DNA from: Endozoicomonas sp. ISHI1
Lineage (GTDB): Bacteria > Pseudomonadota > Gammaproteobacteria > Pseudomonadales > Endozoicomonadaceae
Assembly (NCBI RefSeq): GCF_024606225.1
Contig: NZ_JAGRPU010000023.1
Span: 32,964 to 96,963 of the forward strand
Direction: 5' to 3'
Length of the DNA: 64,000 nucleotides
Below the pieces are notes generated by a model. That model made no database searches, was not told the DNA's origin, and saw only the letters and a program-made list of their open reading frames with translations. How positions within the stretch are numbered: the first letter of the stretch is position 1; each line of letters opens with the position of its first letter. Below, in pieces: positions 8,408-16,399 of the stretch. Both the position numbers and the translations under genes were made by a program.

Positions 8408-8432
8408 AGCTGTCGAATGAACTTCGACAGCT
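8408..8432 (-). terminator. Terminator-like hairpin between neuB and neuC
   Basis: Perfect 10-bp arms AGCTGTCGAA and TTCGACAGCT surround a 5-base loop. On the minus strand the stem is followed by TTTC and further T-rich sequence (four T in all with the stem end). It lies in the 71-bp neuB-neuC gap inside an otherwise compact operon. This suggests partial termination or attenuation after neuB, which RfaH loaded at the upstream ops could relieve. It could alternatively be an mRNA-stability hairpin. Confidence 0.6.
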
Positions 8433-8444
8433 CCTAAGAGTAAG

Positions 8445-9482
8445 TTAATTTACATCAGACTTTCTAATATGCTCGTCAGAGCTGATGTTTCGTGTCGCGA
8501 CTTTACCTAGTAACGAGTTGAAGTCTTCTGCCAATATTTCCCCTGTGCCCGGGCGCTTGACCCAGATGTTGTCTTTATTGAATACATCACCTTCTACGAT
8601 ATCTTTGATTGCAACAACCGTTGCGAAAGCAAAATCTATAGTAGGTTGTTCTTCTTTAATTGGGGTTTTTGTTCCGCCTAAAGCCTTATGGATGGTTTTA
8701 GATCCTATGATTAGCTCAGACATGGTTTTTGTGTCGTTTGAACAAATAATATCGGGTCCTGGTCGGTCCATTTTATCTGTAAAGTGCCTTTCAAGGATTT
8801 TGGCGCCAAGTGCTACAGCACCCAAGCATGCATAATTATCAACAGTATGGTCTGACAGACCAATTACAGCATTTGGAAATGCAGACTGCATTTCAGTCAT
8901 AGCACCCAGTCTGACTAATTCTGGTGGTGTCGGGTAGACATTTGTACAGTGCAACAATGAATATGGCACACCATGCTTTTCAAAAATAGAGACTGCTTTT
9001 TTAATACTCTCTATGGTATTCATTCCAGTGCTGAGTATTATAGGTTTACCAAATGAAGCAACATGATCAATTAATGGGTAGTTGTTGCACTCACCGGAAC
9101 CAATCTTATAGGCGGGTATATCCATCCGTTTTAGTCTGTCCGCAGCTGCACGAGAGAAAGGTGTGCTAATAAAAATCATATCTTTACTTTCGACATATTG
9201 TTTAAGCTTGATTTCTTCCTCTTCATTGAGTGAGCATCTATCCATTATTTCGTATATAGAAACGTCAGCATTGCCGGGGATGACTTTTTTTGCATCTGCA
9301 CTCATTTCATCTTCAATAACATGAGTTTGATGCTTAACCACTTCTACACCGGCATCAGCCGCAGCATCTACCATCTCAAATGCTGTTTTCAATGAACCTT
9401 CATGGTTGATTCCAATTTCAGCAATAACCAGTGGTTCGTCATTTGGGCCAATTCGTCTGTTGCCGATAAAAAATTCAGTCAT
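8445..9482 (-). CDS. neuB: N-acetylneuraminate synthase (sialic acid synthase)
   Basis: The 345-residue product is the length of E. coli NeuB. The N-terminal TIM barrel shows VIAEIGINHEGS (about residues 19-30), VVKHQTH, ISTPFS, YKIGSGECNN, ILSTGMN, LLHCTNVYPTPPE and IGLSDHT. The C-terminal about 65 residues form the SAF antifreeze-like domain with VVAIKDIVEGDVF and VKRPGTGE. It condenses ManNAc with phosphoenolpyruvate to give Neu5Ac. It is the first gene behind the right-hand ops leader, so the operon order follows the biochemical need for the synthase. Some members make legionaminic or pseudaminic acid; NeuC and NeuA next door favour the ManNAc route. Confidence 0.93.
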   Translation of the reverse strand: MTEFFIGNRRIGPNDEPLVIAEIGINHEGSLKTAFEMVDAAADAGVEVVKHQTHVIEDEMSADAKKVIPGNADVSIYEIMDRCSLNEEEEIKLKQYVESKDMIFISTPFSRAAADRLKRMDIPAYKIGSGECNNYPLIDHVASFGKPIILSTGMNTIESIKKAVSIFEKHGVPYSLLHCTNVYPTPPELVRLGAMTEMQSAFPNAVIGLSDHTVDNYACLGAVALGAKILERHFTDKMDRPGPDIICSNDTKTMSELIIGSKTIHKALGGTKTPIKEEQPTIDFAFATVVAIKDIVEGDVFNKDNIWVKRPGTGEILAEDFNSLLGKVATRNISSDEHIRKSDVN

Positions 9483-9658
9483 ATTAAACCTTTAAAGCTT
9501 TGGCTGTATGTAAGTGAGTTTTATTCAAAGTATTAAATACAAGATTTAAGAGATTAGATTGTGAATTTAGAATCTACTATTAATATCTCTGGTGTAATGC
9601 ATATTTGAAGAGGGTGTTCGTAGGTTTCCCCGAGCTATAAGTAGATTTACGTGATGCT

Positions 9659-10138
9659 TTGTATTGATTTATATCGAGACACGCTACCGCCCTTCGAGCT
9701 TTGCTTTATGAGTTGTTGTAGGACAAACACAAGCACGCATAGACTGAAACATCGAGATAGAAAATTTGGCTGAGCATTTTAAGATTTATGTTTTGATCAG
9801 GTAATTGTGTATTTTCGATGCCTTGATCGGTTTTGAGCACCTGTTCTGCAAATATCCTGTAACAGCGAAATAGAGAAAGCTAGCAGAGCATCTTAAGTGT
9901 TATTTTTTGTCTGCGTAATAGTGTATTTGCGCACTTGATTTAGGGGTTAGTGCATTACGTATTACTGCTATGTTCCAGTAAAGGTGCGAATATCAGCCAG
10001 GTAATAAATACCTGTATAAAGGTGGAGAAGTATCTGGATCTCTATTTTCCATATACATATTTTGCCTATGAAATTCAGTAGTCTTGTATTTTTTTCTGCA
10101 ATCTATACGTCATTGGTGCTCTATGCAATAGGTACTAA
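9659..10138 (-). repeat. Right copy of duplicated glycan-operon leader region
   Basis: This is a diverged direct copy of 1618-1980. It is longer because a block containing the promoter is itself duplicated: sequence around 9760-9830 (TAGAAAATTTGGCTGAGCAT) recurs as a diverged copy about 114 bp on, around 9874-9944. No protein-coding frame of note lies in the 9483-10260 gap. Confidence 0.7.
9681..9804 (-). promoter_or_regulatory. neu operon promoter and ops (RfaH recruitment) element
   Basis: On the minus strand TTACCT (9804-9799), a 17-bp spacer and TAAAAT (9781-9776) form a promoter placed exactly as in the kpsMT leader. GGCGGTAGCGT (9691-9681), an exact ops element, follows about 80 nt into the transcript, 199 bp before neuB. 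A degenerate second promoter copy lies about 114 bp further upstream (TTACGC, 17 bp, TAAGAT). Confidence 0.8.
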
Positions 10139-10260
10139 CACTTACCGTTGATTTTCCTTGCCTAAGCTTCGCTCGCTATTTTATCGACGTCTACCGAGCG
10201 CTCGAACAGGTTGCATTGCTATTTTCAAATCCCGAATAAAAAACCATTAGGGCGTGCAGT

Positions 10261-10380
10261 ATGAGTCTTGCAGATAGAGTTACGGCATTAGAAGAACATC
10301 GGGAGCATTGGGACAAGGTGCGTACTGGAACGTGGCCCGTAACTGAGCGGAATCTTCATAAAATCGGGCTAACCACCTGA
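10261..10380 (+). pseudogene. 39-codon open frame, possible gene remnant
   Basis: ATG at 10261 opens a frame starting MSLADRVTALEEHREHW and ending LHKIGLTT. Its amphipathic N-terminus looks protein-like and might be the start of a truncated transposase-type gene, but the frame stops after 39 codons. In the following 167 bp to the toxin gene, two related motifs (CGGAATCTTCATAAAATCGG and CGGAATCGTCCGTAAAATG) recur, perhaps old element ends. This is a weak call. Confidence 0.25.
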
Positions 10381-10547
10381 TTCCGTGCAGGAAAAATGAA
10401 ATTCCTTATCAAACAGTCATATTGAAGTTTGATAAAACGAGGGTTTAGTTAAACGGGCAAAATCTGGACTGGAGCAGCCGGAATCGTCCGTAAAATGTTT
10501 CATTCTTCCGGTCTAACTATTCAAAGTCTGGTTTTCTCAGATTGTAG

Positions 10548-10862
10548 ATGAGTATTCCAGGCTACCTGCATGAAGATTTGTCACGGTTACGGGCCACATA
10601 CCGATCACTTCAGGTCGAGCTGATGGCTGACCCTTGGCAAGGCGATGTGATCCAGGGCACTGGCGGTTTGCGTAAGGTGCGTTTTGCTGGTAAGGGGAAA
10701 GGCAGGCGCGCTGGCCTGCGGGTCATTTATTATTATCTGGGTGAGCGCCAACGTTTCTACTTGCTAACCCTTTACAGCAAAAACGAGATGGCGGACTTGA
10801 CTACGAATCAGAGGAAGCAGTTAAGACAATTTATGGAGGCATGGCGCAATGAGCAGTCGTGA
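10548..10862 (+). CDS. RelE/HigB-type toxin of a type II toxin-antitoxin pair
   Basis: The 104-residue basic protein shows the pattern of HigB/RelE-superfamily mRNA interferases: GDVIQGTGGLRKVRFAG, RRAGLRVIYYYLGER and YSKNEMADLTTNQRKQL. The RVIYYY strand and the ADLT...R tail are typical of this subgroup. It precedes and overlaps its antitoxin by 14 bp, the toxin-first order usual for higBA-like operons. An in-frame TAG lies immediately before the ATG, fixing the start. In this family the toxin cleaves mRNA during translation; activity here is inferred. The pair lies between the glycan locus and tRNA-Pro, where it could help keep the acquired segment. Confidence 0.85.
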   Translation: MSIPGYLHEDLSRLRATYRSLQVELMADPWQGDVIQGTGGLRKVRFAGKGKGRRAGLRVIYYYLGERQRFYLLTLYSKNEMADLTTNQRKQLRQFMEAWRNEQS

Positions 10863-11163
10863 TTTATTCTCGGAACTCAGCACAGCCCTTGCTGAAGCCA
10901 GGGAACATTCAGAGGGCAAGTTGACACTCAGAAGTCATCAGTTGAATGACAGAGGAGAGCTAAGTATTTCACCGGACGAGATTCTTGGCATCCGGGAAAC
11001 GTTTAATATGTCCAGGGGCGTGTTTGCCCGCTTATTGCACACTTCTGCCCGTACCCTGGAGAACTGGGAACAAGGACGCAGTGTGCCCAATGGTCAGGCC
11101 ATTACCCTGCTTAGGCTGGTGCAGCGCCATCCTGAGACCCTCTCGTATATTGCGAGTCTTTGA
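10849..11163 (+). CDS. Helix-turn-helix antitoxin (HigA/NadS-like, XRE family)
   Basis: The 104-residue protein has a C-terminal XRE-type helix-turn-helix: IRETFNMSRGVFARLLHTSARTLENWEQG (about residues 49-77), followed by LLRLVQRHPETL. This layout, with an N-terminal toxin-binding part, matches HigA/NadS antitoxins paired with HigB-like toxins. It overlaps the toxin gene by 14 bp and is surely co-translated. It should neutralise the toxin and repress the shared promoter. Confidence 0.87.
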   Translation: MSSRDLFSELSTALAEAREHSEGKLTLRSHQLNDRGELSISPDEILGIRETFNMSRGVFARLLHTSARTLENWEQGRSVPNGQAITLLRLVQRHPETLSYIASL

Positions 11164-11354
11164 GCAGCGCTTTCAAGCAATCTTGTTGCAGTATCTCATA
11201 TTTCGATAGATGCTCACCATGTGCTGTAAGTTGGTGGTTTTTGATATTCGGGAGGATAAAAAGAGAGGAAAATTAATAAAAGACTTGCATGTCCCAGACG
11301 TGTCCCGCCCTGTTTTTTGAGATGGGCGAAAAACTCTGGAACCCTTGGTATGAC

Positions 11355-11431
11355 TGGTCGGAGCGAGAGGATTCGAACCTCCGACCCCCACAACCCCATT
11401 GTGGTGCGCTACCAGGCTGCGCTACGCTCCG
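11355..11431 (-). tRNA. tRNA-Pro (anticodon GGG)
   Basis: The minus strand folds as a cloverleaf with acceptor CGGAGCG/CGCTCCG, anticodon stem CCACA/TGTGG, loop ATGGGGT with GGG at positions 34-36, and T-loop GGTTCGAATCC. CCA is encoded at 11357-11355. Its 3' end faces the toxin-antitoxin and glycan region, an orientation common for genomic-island attachment sites. Confidence 0.95.
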
Positions 11432-11662
11432 AGTCCGCTCTGTGCGGTGGGTCTGTATATTACCTTTCTACTATCTATTTGCAAGCTTTGAGCTGATTTT
11501 CTTCTATACCATAGCTTCTGAAAATGTGGGGGGTGCCAACAGCGTAGGATTAACGTGCAGATTATGGGGAAATGTGCATTTTTTCGGTGTGATGAACTAT
11601 GGCCTGAACATGGATTCCAGTAGTATAACGACCTCAATCATCTTACTTATGGGTTAAAGCAG

Positions 11663-12283
11663 GTGTTAAAAGCTATTAAAAAAGTTCTGACGGTGTCTTT
11701 TTTACTGTTTGCCGGCCATGTGATGGCAGAGCAGAAAGCCACCGCTCCTGATAAACCTGTTGCAGAGGCTTTGCAGCCTGTTGATGTCGTTATCAAGACC
11801 AGTAAAGGTGATATGACAATTCGTCTGAATCCCGGGAAGGCACCTGTCACTGTAGAGAACTTTCTTGCTTATGTGGACAAGGGCTTCTACGAGGGACTGG
11901 TTTTTCACAGAGTGATGCCCGGCTTTATGATCCAGGGAGGTGGCATGACTGCAGATATGAGTCAAAAGCCAACGAGCGCACCCATCAGGAATGAGCCCGG
12001 TAATGGCCTCAGGAACCGTCGTGGCACTATTTCAATGGCAAGAACAGCTAACCCGGACAGTGCTACCTCTCAGTTCTTCATCAATCTCGTCAATAATGAG
12101 TTTTTGAATAATCGTCCCGGTCGTCCGGGCTATGCCGTATTTGGCGAGGTGATTAAAGGTGAAGAGGTTATGGATTCCATAGCTTCCGTGAAAACCGGGA
12201 ACAGAGGGCCTCACGCAAATGTGCCTGTTGACCCGATTACAATTCTGACAGTTGAAAGAGTCAAAACCGCCCCCACTAAGTAA
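11663..12283 (+). CDS. Periplasmic peptidyl-prolyl cis-trans isomerase, cyclophilin type
   Basis: The 206-residue product starts at GTG 11663; an upstream ATG frame ends at once. A signal peptide (KKVLTVSFLLFAGHVMA) ends near residue 22. The mature part is a cyclophilin: VVIKTSKGDMTIRL, APVTVENFLAYVDKGFYEG, FHRVMPGFMIQGGG with catalytic Arg, SMARTANPDSATSQFFINL and YAVFGEVIKG. It catalyses proline isomerisation during folding of exported proteins, like E. coli PpiA. It stands alone, 52 bp before a lipoprotein gene read in the same direction. Family assignment is firm. Confidence 0.92.
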   Translation: MLKAIKKVLTVSFLLFAGHVMAEQKATAPDKPVAEALQPVDVVIKTSKGDMTIRLNPGKAPVTVENFLAYVDKGFYEGLVFHRVMPGFMIQGGGMTADMSQKPTSAPIRNEPGNGLRNRRGTISMARTANPDSATSQFFINLVNNEFLNNRPGRPGYAVFGEVIKGEEVMDSIASVKTGNRGPHANVPVDPITILTVERVKTAPTK

Positions 12284-12335
12284 TATGGCTATAAGTACCG
12301 CTGCAACCCAATAACTATCAGGTAAATCAGGTTCC

Positions 12336-13265
12336 ATGAAGCATTGGGCAAAATATTGTCTGTTAATCATGTTGTTACCGGTCATCACGGCTTGCGACAG
12401 CTTTTGGAATGACAGGCTGGCATTAAAATCGGTTGATCAACCTGCGATGGAAGCACTGGTTCGGGAGCAGGGCTGGGTGTTGGTCGATGTTCGAGACAGT
12501 AACTGGTACAACGGGTGGCCTTCGGGTAATGACCCGGACGGGGGACATATTCCCGGTGCCCGAAATTTTGACCTGGCATTGATGACAGCCGATCCTGAAC
12601 ACGTCCGGAATCTTTTGACCAGTAAGGGAATATCGCCAGACAAGAACATCGTTGTCTATGGTCGTGATAAGCAGGATGCCCAGGTGTTAGCCCAGTGGCT
12701 GGTGGCTGAACAGGGCTTTGATGAAGGTCGGATTCGTGTTTTTGAAGAGGGCTTTTCTTACTGGCTGGCTCAAGGTGGCAAGCCTGCCAAACTGCCGGGT
12801 TATGAGCGACTGGTCACACCAGAGTGGTTGGATGAACAACTTAAGATGAATACCGACCTTATGGTGCTGGATGTCTCCTGGGGAAGAGGGGCTCGCTATG
12901 TTGTTCAGCATATTCCCGGTGCTCTGCACGTTGAAACAGGCAGCCTGGAGTCGATTATCAAGGAGTCAGAACGGCTGAAATCAGTTCTCCTTGGGCTGGG
13001 TATCACTAAACATACACCAATCGTCGTTTATGGCGACGATATGATTGCCGCTGCACGCGTTTTGTTTGTTCTTCAGTATGCCGGTGTCAAGGATGTTCGG
13101 CTTCTCAATGGTGGGCTGAAAGCCTGGACTGGTTCAGGCTACCCGGTGGAAAGAGGCATCAACTATGCTACACCCGCCAGGCAGTTTGGCAGTCTTGTTC
13201 CTGCTGAGTATGAATTATGGATGGATTCTTTGGTTTCAGAAAAAATTACGACGGCGAATGGATAA
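12336..13265 (+). CDS. Tandem-rhodanese lipoprotein lacking active-site cysteines
   Basis: The 309-residue product begins with a lipoprotein signal (LLPVITAC, Cys20) followed by Asp at +2, which in E. coli keeps lipoproteins in the inner membrane. Two rhodanese domains follow (about residues 35-155 and 160-290). They are recognisable from VLVDVRDSNWYNG, GHIPGARNFDL, VLDVSWGRGARY, HIPGALHVE and VRLLNGGLKAWTGSGYPVE. The catalytic loop that should carry Cys reads VVYGRDKQDA in domain 1 and VVYGDDMIAA in domain 2, so neither has the sulfur-accepting residue. It may therefore bind rather than transfer sulfur, or act as a scaffold. The stop overlaps the proposed tmcA start (ATGGATAA), coupling it to a cytoplasmic tRNA-modifying enzyme. 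Confidence 0.85.
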   Translation: MKHWAKYCLLIMLLPVITACDSFWNDRLALKSVDQPAMEALVREQGWVLVDVRDSNWYNGWPSGNDPDGGHIPGARNFDLALMTADPEHVRNLLTSKGISPDKNIVVYGRDKQDAQVLAQWLVAEQGFDEGRIRVFEEGFSYWLAQGGKPAKLPGYERLVTPEWLDEQLKMNTDLMVLDVSWGRGARYVVQHIPGALHVETGSLESIIKESERLKSVLLGLGITKHTPIVVYGDDMIAAARVLFVLQYAGVKDVRLLNGGLKAWTGSGYPVERGINYATPARQFGSLVPAEYELWMDSLVSEKITTANG

Positions 13266-15444
13266 CGTTGCCTCTATCCTCAAACGGGCGGCTGAAAACA
13301 ATCACCGTGCTTTGTTGGTTTTGTCCGGAACAGAAGCCTGGACACAACAGCAGGCTGAGAGTCTCCTTTCAAGTGCACTTCTGTTTTCAAAGACACAAGG
13401 GCAGCAAACACTCTGGGTGGGTGAGCGCTTTAAGGTAAATAAAACTTCGATCTCTGCACCAAAAGCTATCAGCTGGCTGGGGCGTGAGATTGACTTCGTG
13501 GTATTTAATGCCTTTTCCGGTTTTGATGTCGATGCCTTTGGTCAGCTCAGTGGTGCTCTGAAAGGTGGAGGGCTTTTCATACTTCTGATACCGGATCTGG
13601 ATGACTGGCCTGAATACTCTGACCCTGACCACAAAAGACTCGCTGTTTATCCATATCAACCCGGGCACATTCGGGGACTCTATCTGAAAAGACTGGTCAA
13701 CCTTATCAAGTCTGAACAAACACTCTCTTTGTTGTGTGAAAACGGCGTTGCAAGGTGGCAACAGGGTATTTGTTGCAGTGGTTTACCTGATTCAGGGCAG
13801 GCAGAATCTCCAGACGACACTATTTGCAGAACATCGGATCAATCCAAGGCTGTCGAGTCCATTCTTCGTGTGGCAAAAGGCCATCGTCGGCGTCCATTAG
13901 TGCTGACTGCGGATCGTGGCAGGGGCAAGAGTGCTGCGCTGGGTATTGCATCGGTCCGGCTACTGCAATCAGGGCTCTCAAGGATATGGGTGACAGCCCC
14001 CTCTCTGGCTTCTGCCGAAGTCGTCTTTCATTCTGCTGAAGCTCTACTTGATGGGTGTGAAGCCCATCGGGGAAAACTGTTTTGGGAAGGCAAAATTCTC
14101 GAATTCAAAGCTCCCGACGAACTCCTGCATTCTGCTGGTGACTCAGACTGTGAGCTTATGCTGGTGGACGAAGCTGCTGCTATCCCGGTGCCACTACTGA
14201 CCCAATTGTTAAAGAATCATTCTCGAATTGTTTTCTCATCCACTCAGCATGGCTATGAAGGGACGGGCAGGGGCTTTGCCATTAAGTTCAAGTCAACACT
14301 GTCTGAACTGACGCCAAAATGGCAGGGGTTGCATCTGAATCAGCCAATCCGCTGGGCTGATAATGACCCTTTCGAAGCCTTTGTTTTCAGGGCGTTGATG
14401 CTGAATGCCTCACCCGCTTCAGATGAAACGATAAAGGGTGCAGGTATTGATAATTGTTCGTTTGATCGTCTTGAATCCGCTCAACTGATTCAAGACGATC
14501 GGCTGCTGGCTGATGTGTTTGGTCTGCTGGTATTCGCCCATTATCGAACCCGTCCTTTTGATCTCAGGCATCTTCTGGATGGCCCGAATATCGAGGTCTA
14601 TTGCCTCAGGTACCAGGAACGAGTCGTTGCAACGGCATTGCTGGCACTTGAAGGAGGCATAGAAGACGACTTGCAGGAAGCTGTCTGGCTAGGGCAACGC
14701 AGGGTTCGGGGTCATCTTATTCCTCAGTCCCTGAGTAATCATTGTGGTTTCCCGGAAGCTTCAGCCTTTACTGGCCTGAGGGTTATCCGAATAGCGGTAC
14801 ATCCTTCATTACAGGGGAATGGGCTGGGCACTCATCTGTTGAAGTGCATTGAAAAGCAGGCAAAACTCAGAAAACTGGATTATCTGGGCAGTAGTTTTGG
14901 TGCGACGTCAGAACTGGCGGCTTTTTGGGTGAATTCGGGCTATCTCCCGGTTCGTGTTGGCATTACCCGTGAAGCAGCCAGTGGCTGTTACTCAATGATG
15001 GTTTTGAAGTCACTGAATGAAGCATTCAGTCTCCTGACAAAGGAAATGCAGTCTCGTTTTACCTCAGGTTTTCTGATGCAGCTGTCCGGGGTATTCAAAG
15101 AAATGGCTCCTGATCTGGTTCGTGTAATGCTTCACTTAAGTCATTTCAGCATTGAGACTGCTTTAGATAAGCGAGATCGGATGGACCTGAAATCGTTTGT
15201 CCATTCAGATCGATTGCTTGAAAGTTGCCTTCCTGCTGTTCGCTCCCTACTGTTATCAAAAGTTTCTGATGGCTCTGTCTCGCAGGACGCTTTGAATGGA
15301 TTGATTGCCAAAGTACTTCAGGGGGCTGAGTGGTCAGAGATAGCAAAAGCGAATGGCCTGACGGGTAGAAAGCAGGCCGTTCAATTTTTAAAGCAATGTG
15401 TCCGGCACCTATGTATGGGACAAAACCTTAAACGGTCAATCTGA
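13258..15444 (+). CDS. tmcA: tRNA(Met) cytidine acetyltransferase
   Basis: TmcA acetylates the wobble cytidine of elongator tRNA-Met using acetyl-CoA and ATP. The product shows the N-terminal DUF1726-type domain, Walker A ADRGRGKSAAL (about residue 216), Walker B ELMLVDEAAAIP, and a GNAT domain with IRIAVHPSLQGNGLGTHLL (from about residue 509) and GATSELAAFWVNSGY. A helical tail follows. The frame is open from 13165, but the ATG at 13258 is preferred because it begins MDNVASILKRA where homologues start and overlaps the rhodanese stop. That gives 728 residues, slightly longer than the 671 of E. coli. The 3' end overlaps an opposite small gene by a few bases. Confidence 0.93.
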   Translation: MDNVASILKRAAENNHRALLVLSGTEAWTQQQAESLLSSALLFSKTQGQQTLWVGERFKVNKTSISAPKAISWLGREIDFVVFNAFSGFDVDAFGQLSGALKGGGLFILLIPDLDDWPEYSDPDHKRLAVYPYQPGHIRGLYLKRLVNLIKSEQTLSLLCENGVARWQQGICCSGLPDSGQAESPDDTICRTSDQSKAVESILRVAKGHRRRPLVLTADRGRGKSAALGIASVRLLQSGLSRIWVTAPSLASAEVVFHSAEALLDGCEAHRGKLFWEGKILEFKAPDELLHSAGDSDCELMLVDEAAAIPVPLLTQLLKNHSRIVFSSTQHGYEGTGRGFAIKFKSTLSELTPKWQGLHLNQPIRWADNDPFEAFVFRALMLNASPASDETIKGAGIDNCSFDRLESAQLIQDDRLLADVFGLLVFAHYRTRPFDLRHLLDGPNIEVYCLRYQERVVATALLALEGGIEDDLQEAVWLGQRRVRGHLIPQSLSNHCGFPEASAFTGLRVIRIAVHPSLQGNGLGTHLLKCIEKQAKLRKLDYLGSSFGATSELAAFWVNSGYLPVRVGITREAASGCYSMMVLKSLNEAFSLLTKEMQSRFTSGFLMQLSGVFKEMAPDLVRVMLHLSHFSIETALDKRDRMDLKSFVHSDRLLESCLPAVRSLLLSKVSDGSVSQDALNGLIAKVLQGAEWSEIAKANGLTGRKQAVQFLKQCVRHLCMGQNLKRSI

Positions 15445-15672
15445 GAAATCTGTACATTCAATTGGGCCGCCAAAGTTTTTTCTGGTACAAAACTTAACGT
15501 CTCCGCTTTCAGAATCCAGAATCCATATTTTATGGTCTAGCCCGTTGCCCTGGTTCTGGACAGGGTAGGCAGTATACCTGCCTGAAATAAAGCCTCTTAC
15601 ACAGTCCGCTGCCCAAACTGCACCACTGAATAAAACAGCAGCCAAAATTATCGTCAGATATTTTTTGTGCAT
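15436..15672 (-). CDS. Small exported protein of unknown function
   Basis: The product has 78 residues from the ATG at 15672, which has GAGAGG at a good distance. A GTG three codons earlier overlaps that ribosome site and is less likely. A clear signal peptide (KKYLTIILAAVLFSGAVWA) is followed by a mature part of about 57 residues with three cysteines (DCVRGF, KFCTRK, PIECTDF) and many polar residues. No family is recognised. The 3' end overlaps tmcA tail-to-tail by 9 bp. Confidence 0.6.
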   Translation of the reverse strand: MHKKYLTIILAAVLFSGAVWAADCVRGFISGRYTAYPVQNQGNGLDHKIWILDSESGDVKFCTRKNFGGPIECTDFSD

Positions 15673-16009
15673 AACTAACACCTCTCTAACTTATGAAAAT
15701 GGTCATCTTTTTCAGAACAAGCTCATTTGCTTGACTTTGTATTTTTAGACAACAGCTCAAGGGAATCGTTCACTGTTGTAGCCATGTCAAAAAGTCCGGG
15801 CTTTTGCGGAAGGGGAGTTCAGAACATAAAGCTGGGCAATCCGCTGCTCAAAACTCACTAACAGGCATTTAGGGGGATTCGGTAATGACGGATAGACTTT
15901 CTCTATCAAACCGTTAAAAAATACTGATTTCGTGCGTCACGCTAACTCGTTTATAGTGGGCGTTTTCCTATTTCTGAAAGTTAATACTGATTAGAGTCAG
16001 GTGGGTTTT
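15673..16009. other. Intergenic region between divergent genes
   Basis: This is 337 bp between the small exported protein and glutaredoxin genes. A possible -10 (TATAGT, 15952-15957) precedes glutaredoxin, but without a good -35. Nothing else was recognised. Confidence 0.3.
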
Positions 16010-16267
16010 ATGGATCGTTTTACCGTTTTTGGTCGTCCGGGCTGTGGTTATTGTGTACGAGCTAAAGAAGTGCTGGAAAGCCGTGGACTGCCAATGCTCT
16101 ACGTGGATATTCATGCGGAAGGCATCACCAAGGCAGATCTGGAAAAAACAGTAGGAAAGCGGGTTGAAACCGTACCTCAGATTTTTCATGGTCAAAAGTA
16201 CATTGGCGGTTACACAGAGCTGGATGCTTACCTGAAAGAAGAGATGGTGGAATCCCTGCAAGGCTGA
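16010..16267 (+). CDS. grxA: Glutaredoxin (GrxA type)
   Basis: The 85-residue thioredoxin-fold protein starts at ATG 16010 behind AGGTGG; an earlier GTG overlaps that ribosome site. The redox motif CGYC is at residues 12-15 in VFGRPGCGYCVRAKEVL. The cis-Pro loop VETVPQIF and GGYTELDAYL bind glutathione. The sequence YVDIHAEGITKADLEK is close to E. coli GrxA (YVDIRAEGITKEDL), supporting that subfamily. It reduces protein disulfides such as those of ribonucleotide reductase. It stands alone. Confidence 0.93.
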   Translation: MDRFTVFGRPGCGYCVRAKEVLESRGLPMLYVDIHAEGITKADLEKTVGKRVETVPQIFHGQKYIGGYTELDAYLKEEMVESLQG

Positions 16268-16399
16268 GGTCGACAGCCAGTCGCTGCGCCTCAGGCCAGT
16301 CATTCGTGGTATGGTCCGGCCCCGTCGATGTAAGGTAGCAATCAGGATGCTCGACGTTACTATCAGGGGCAGAATCACTACAACCCATACGCCTTTGCG

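Noticed and set aside
11289..11657. Frame across tRNA-Pro reading EREDSNLRPPQPH
   Set aside because: Antisense translation of the tRNA gene, not a protein.
15968..16378. 136-codon minus-strand frame over the glutaredoxin gene
   Set aside because: It is a shadow of grxA on the opposite strand; its hydrophobic start has no ribosome site.
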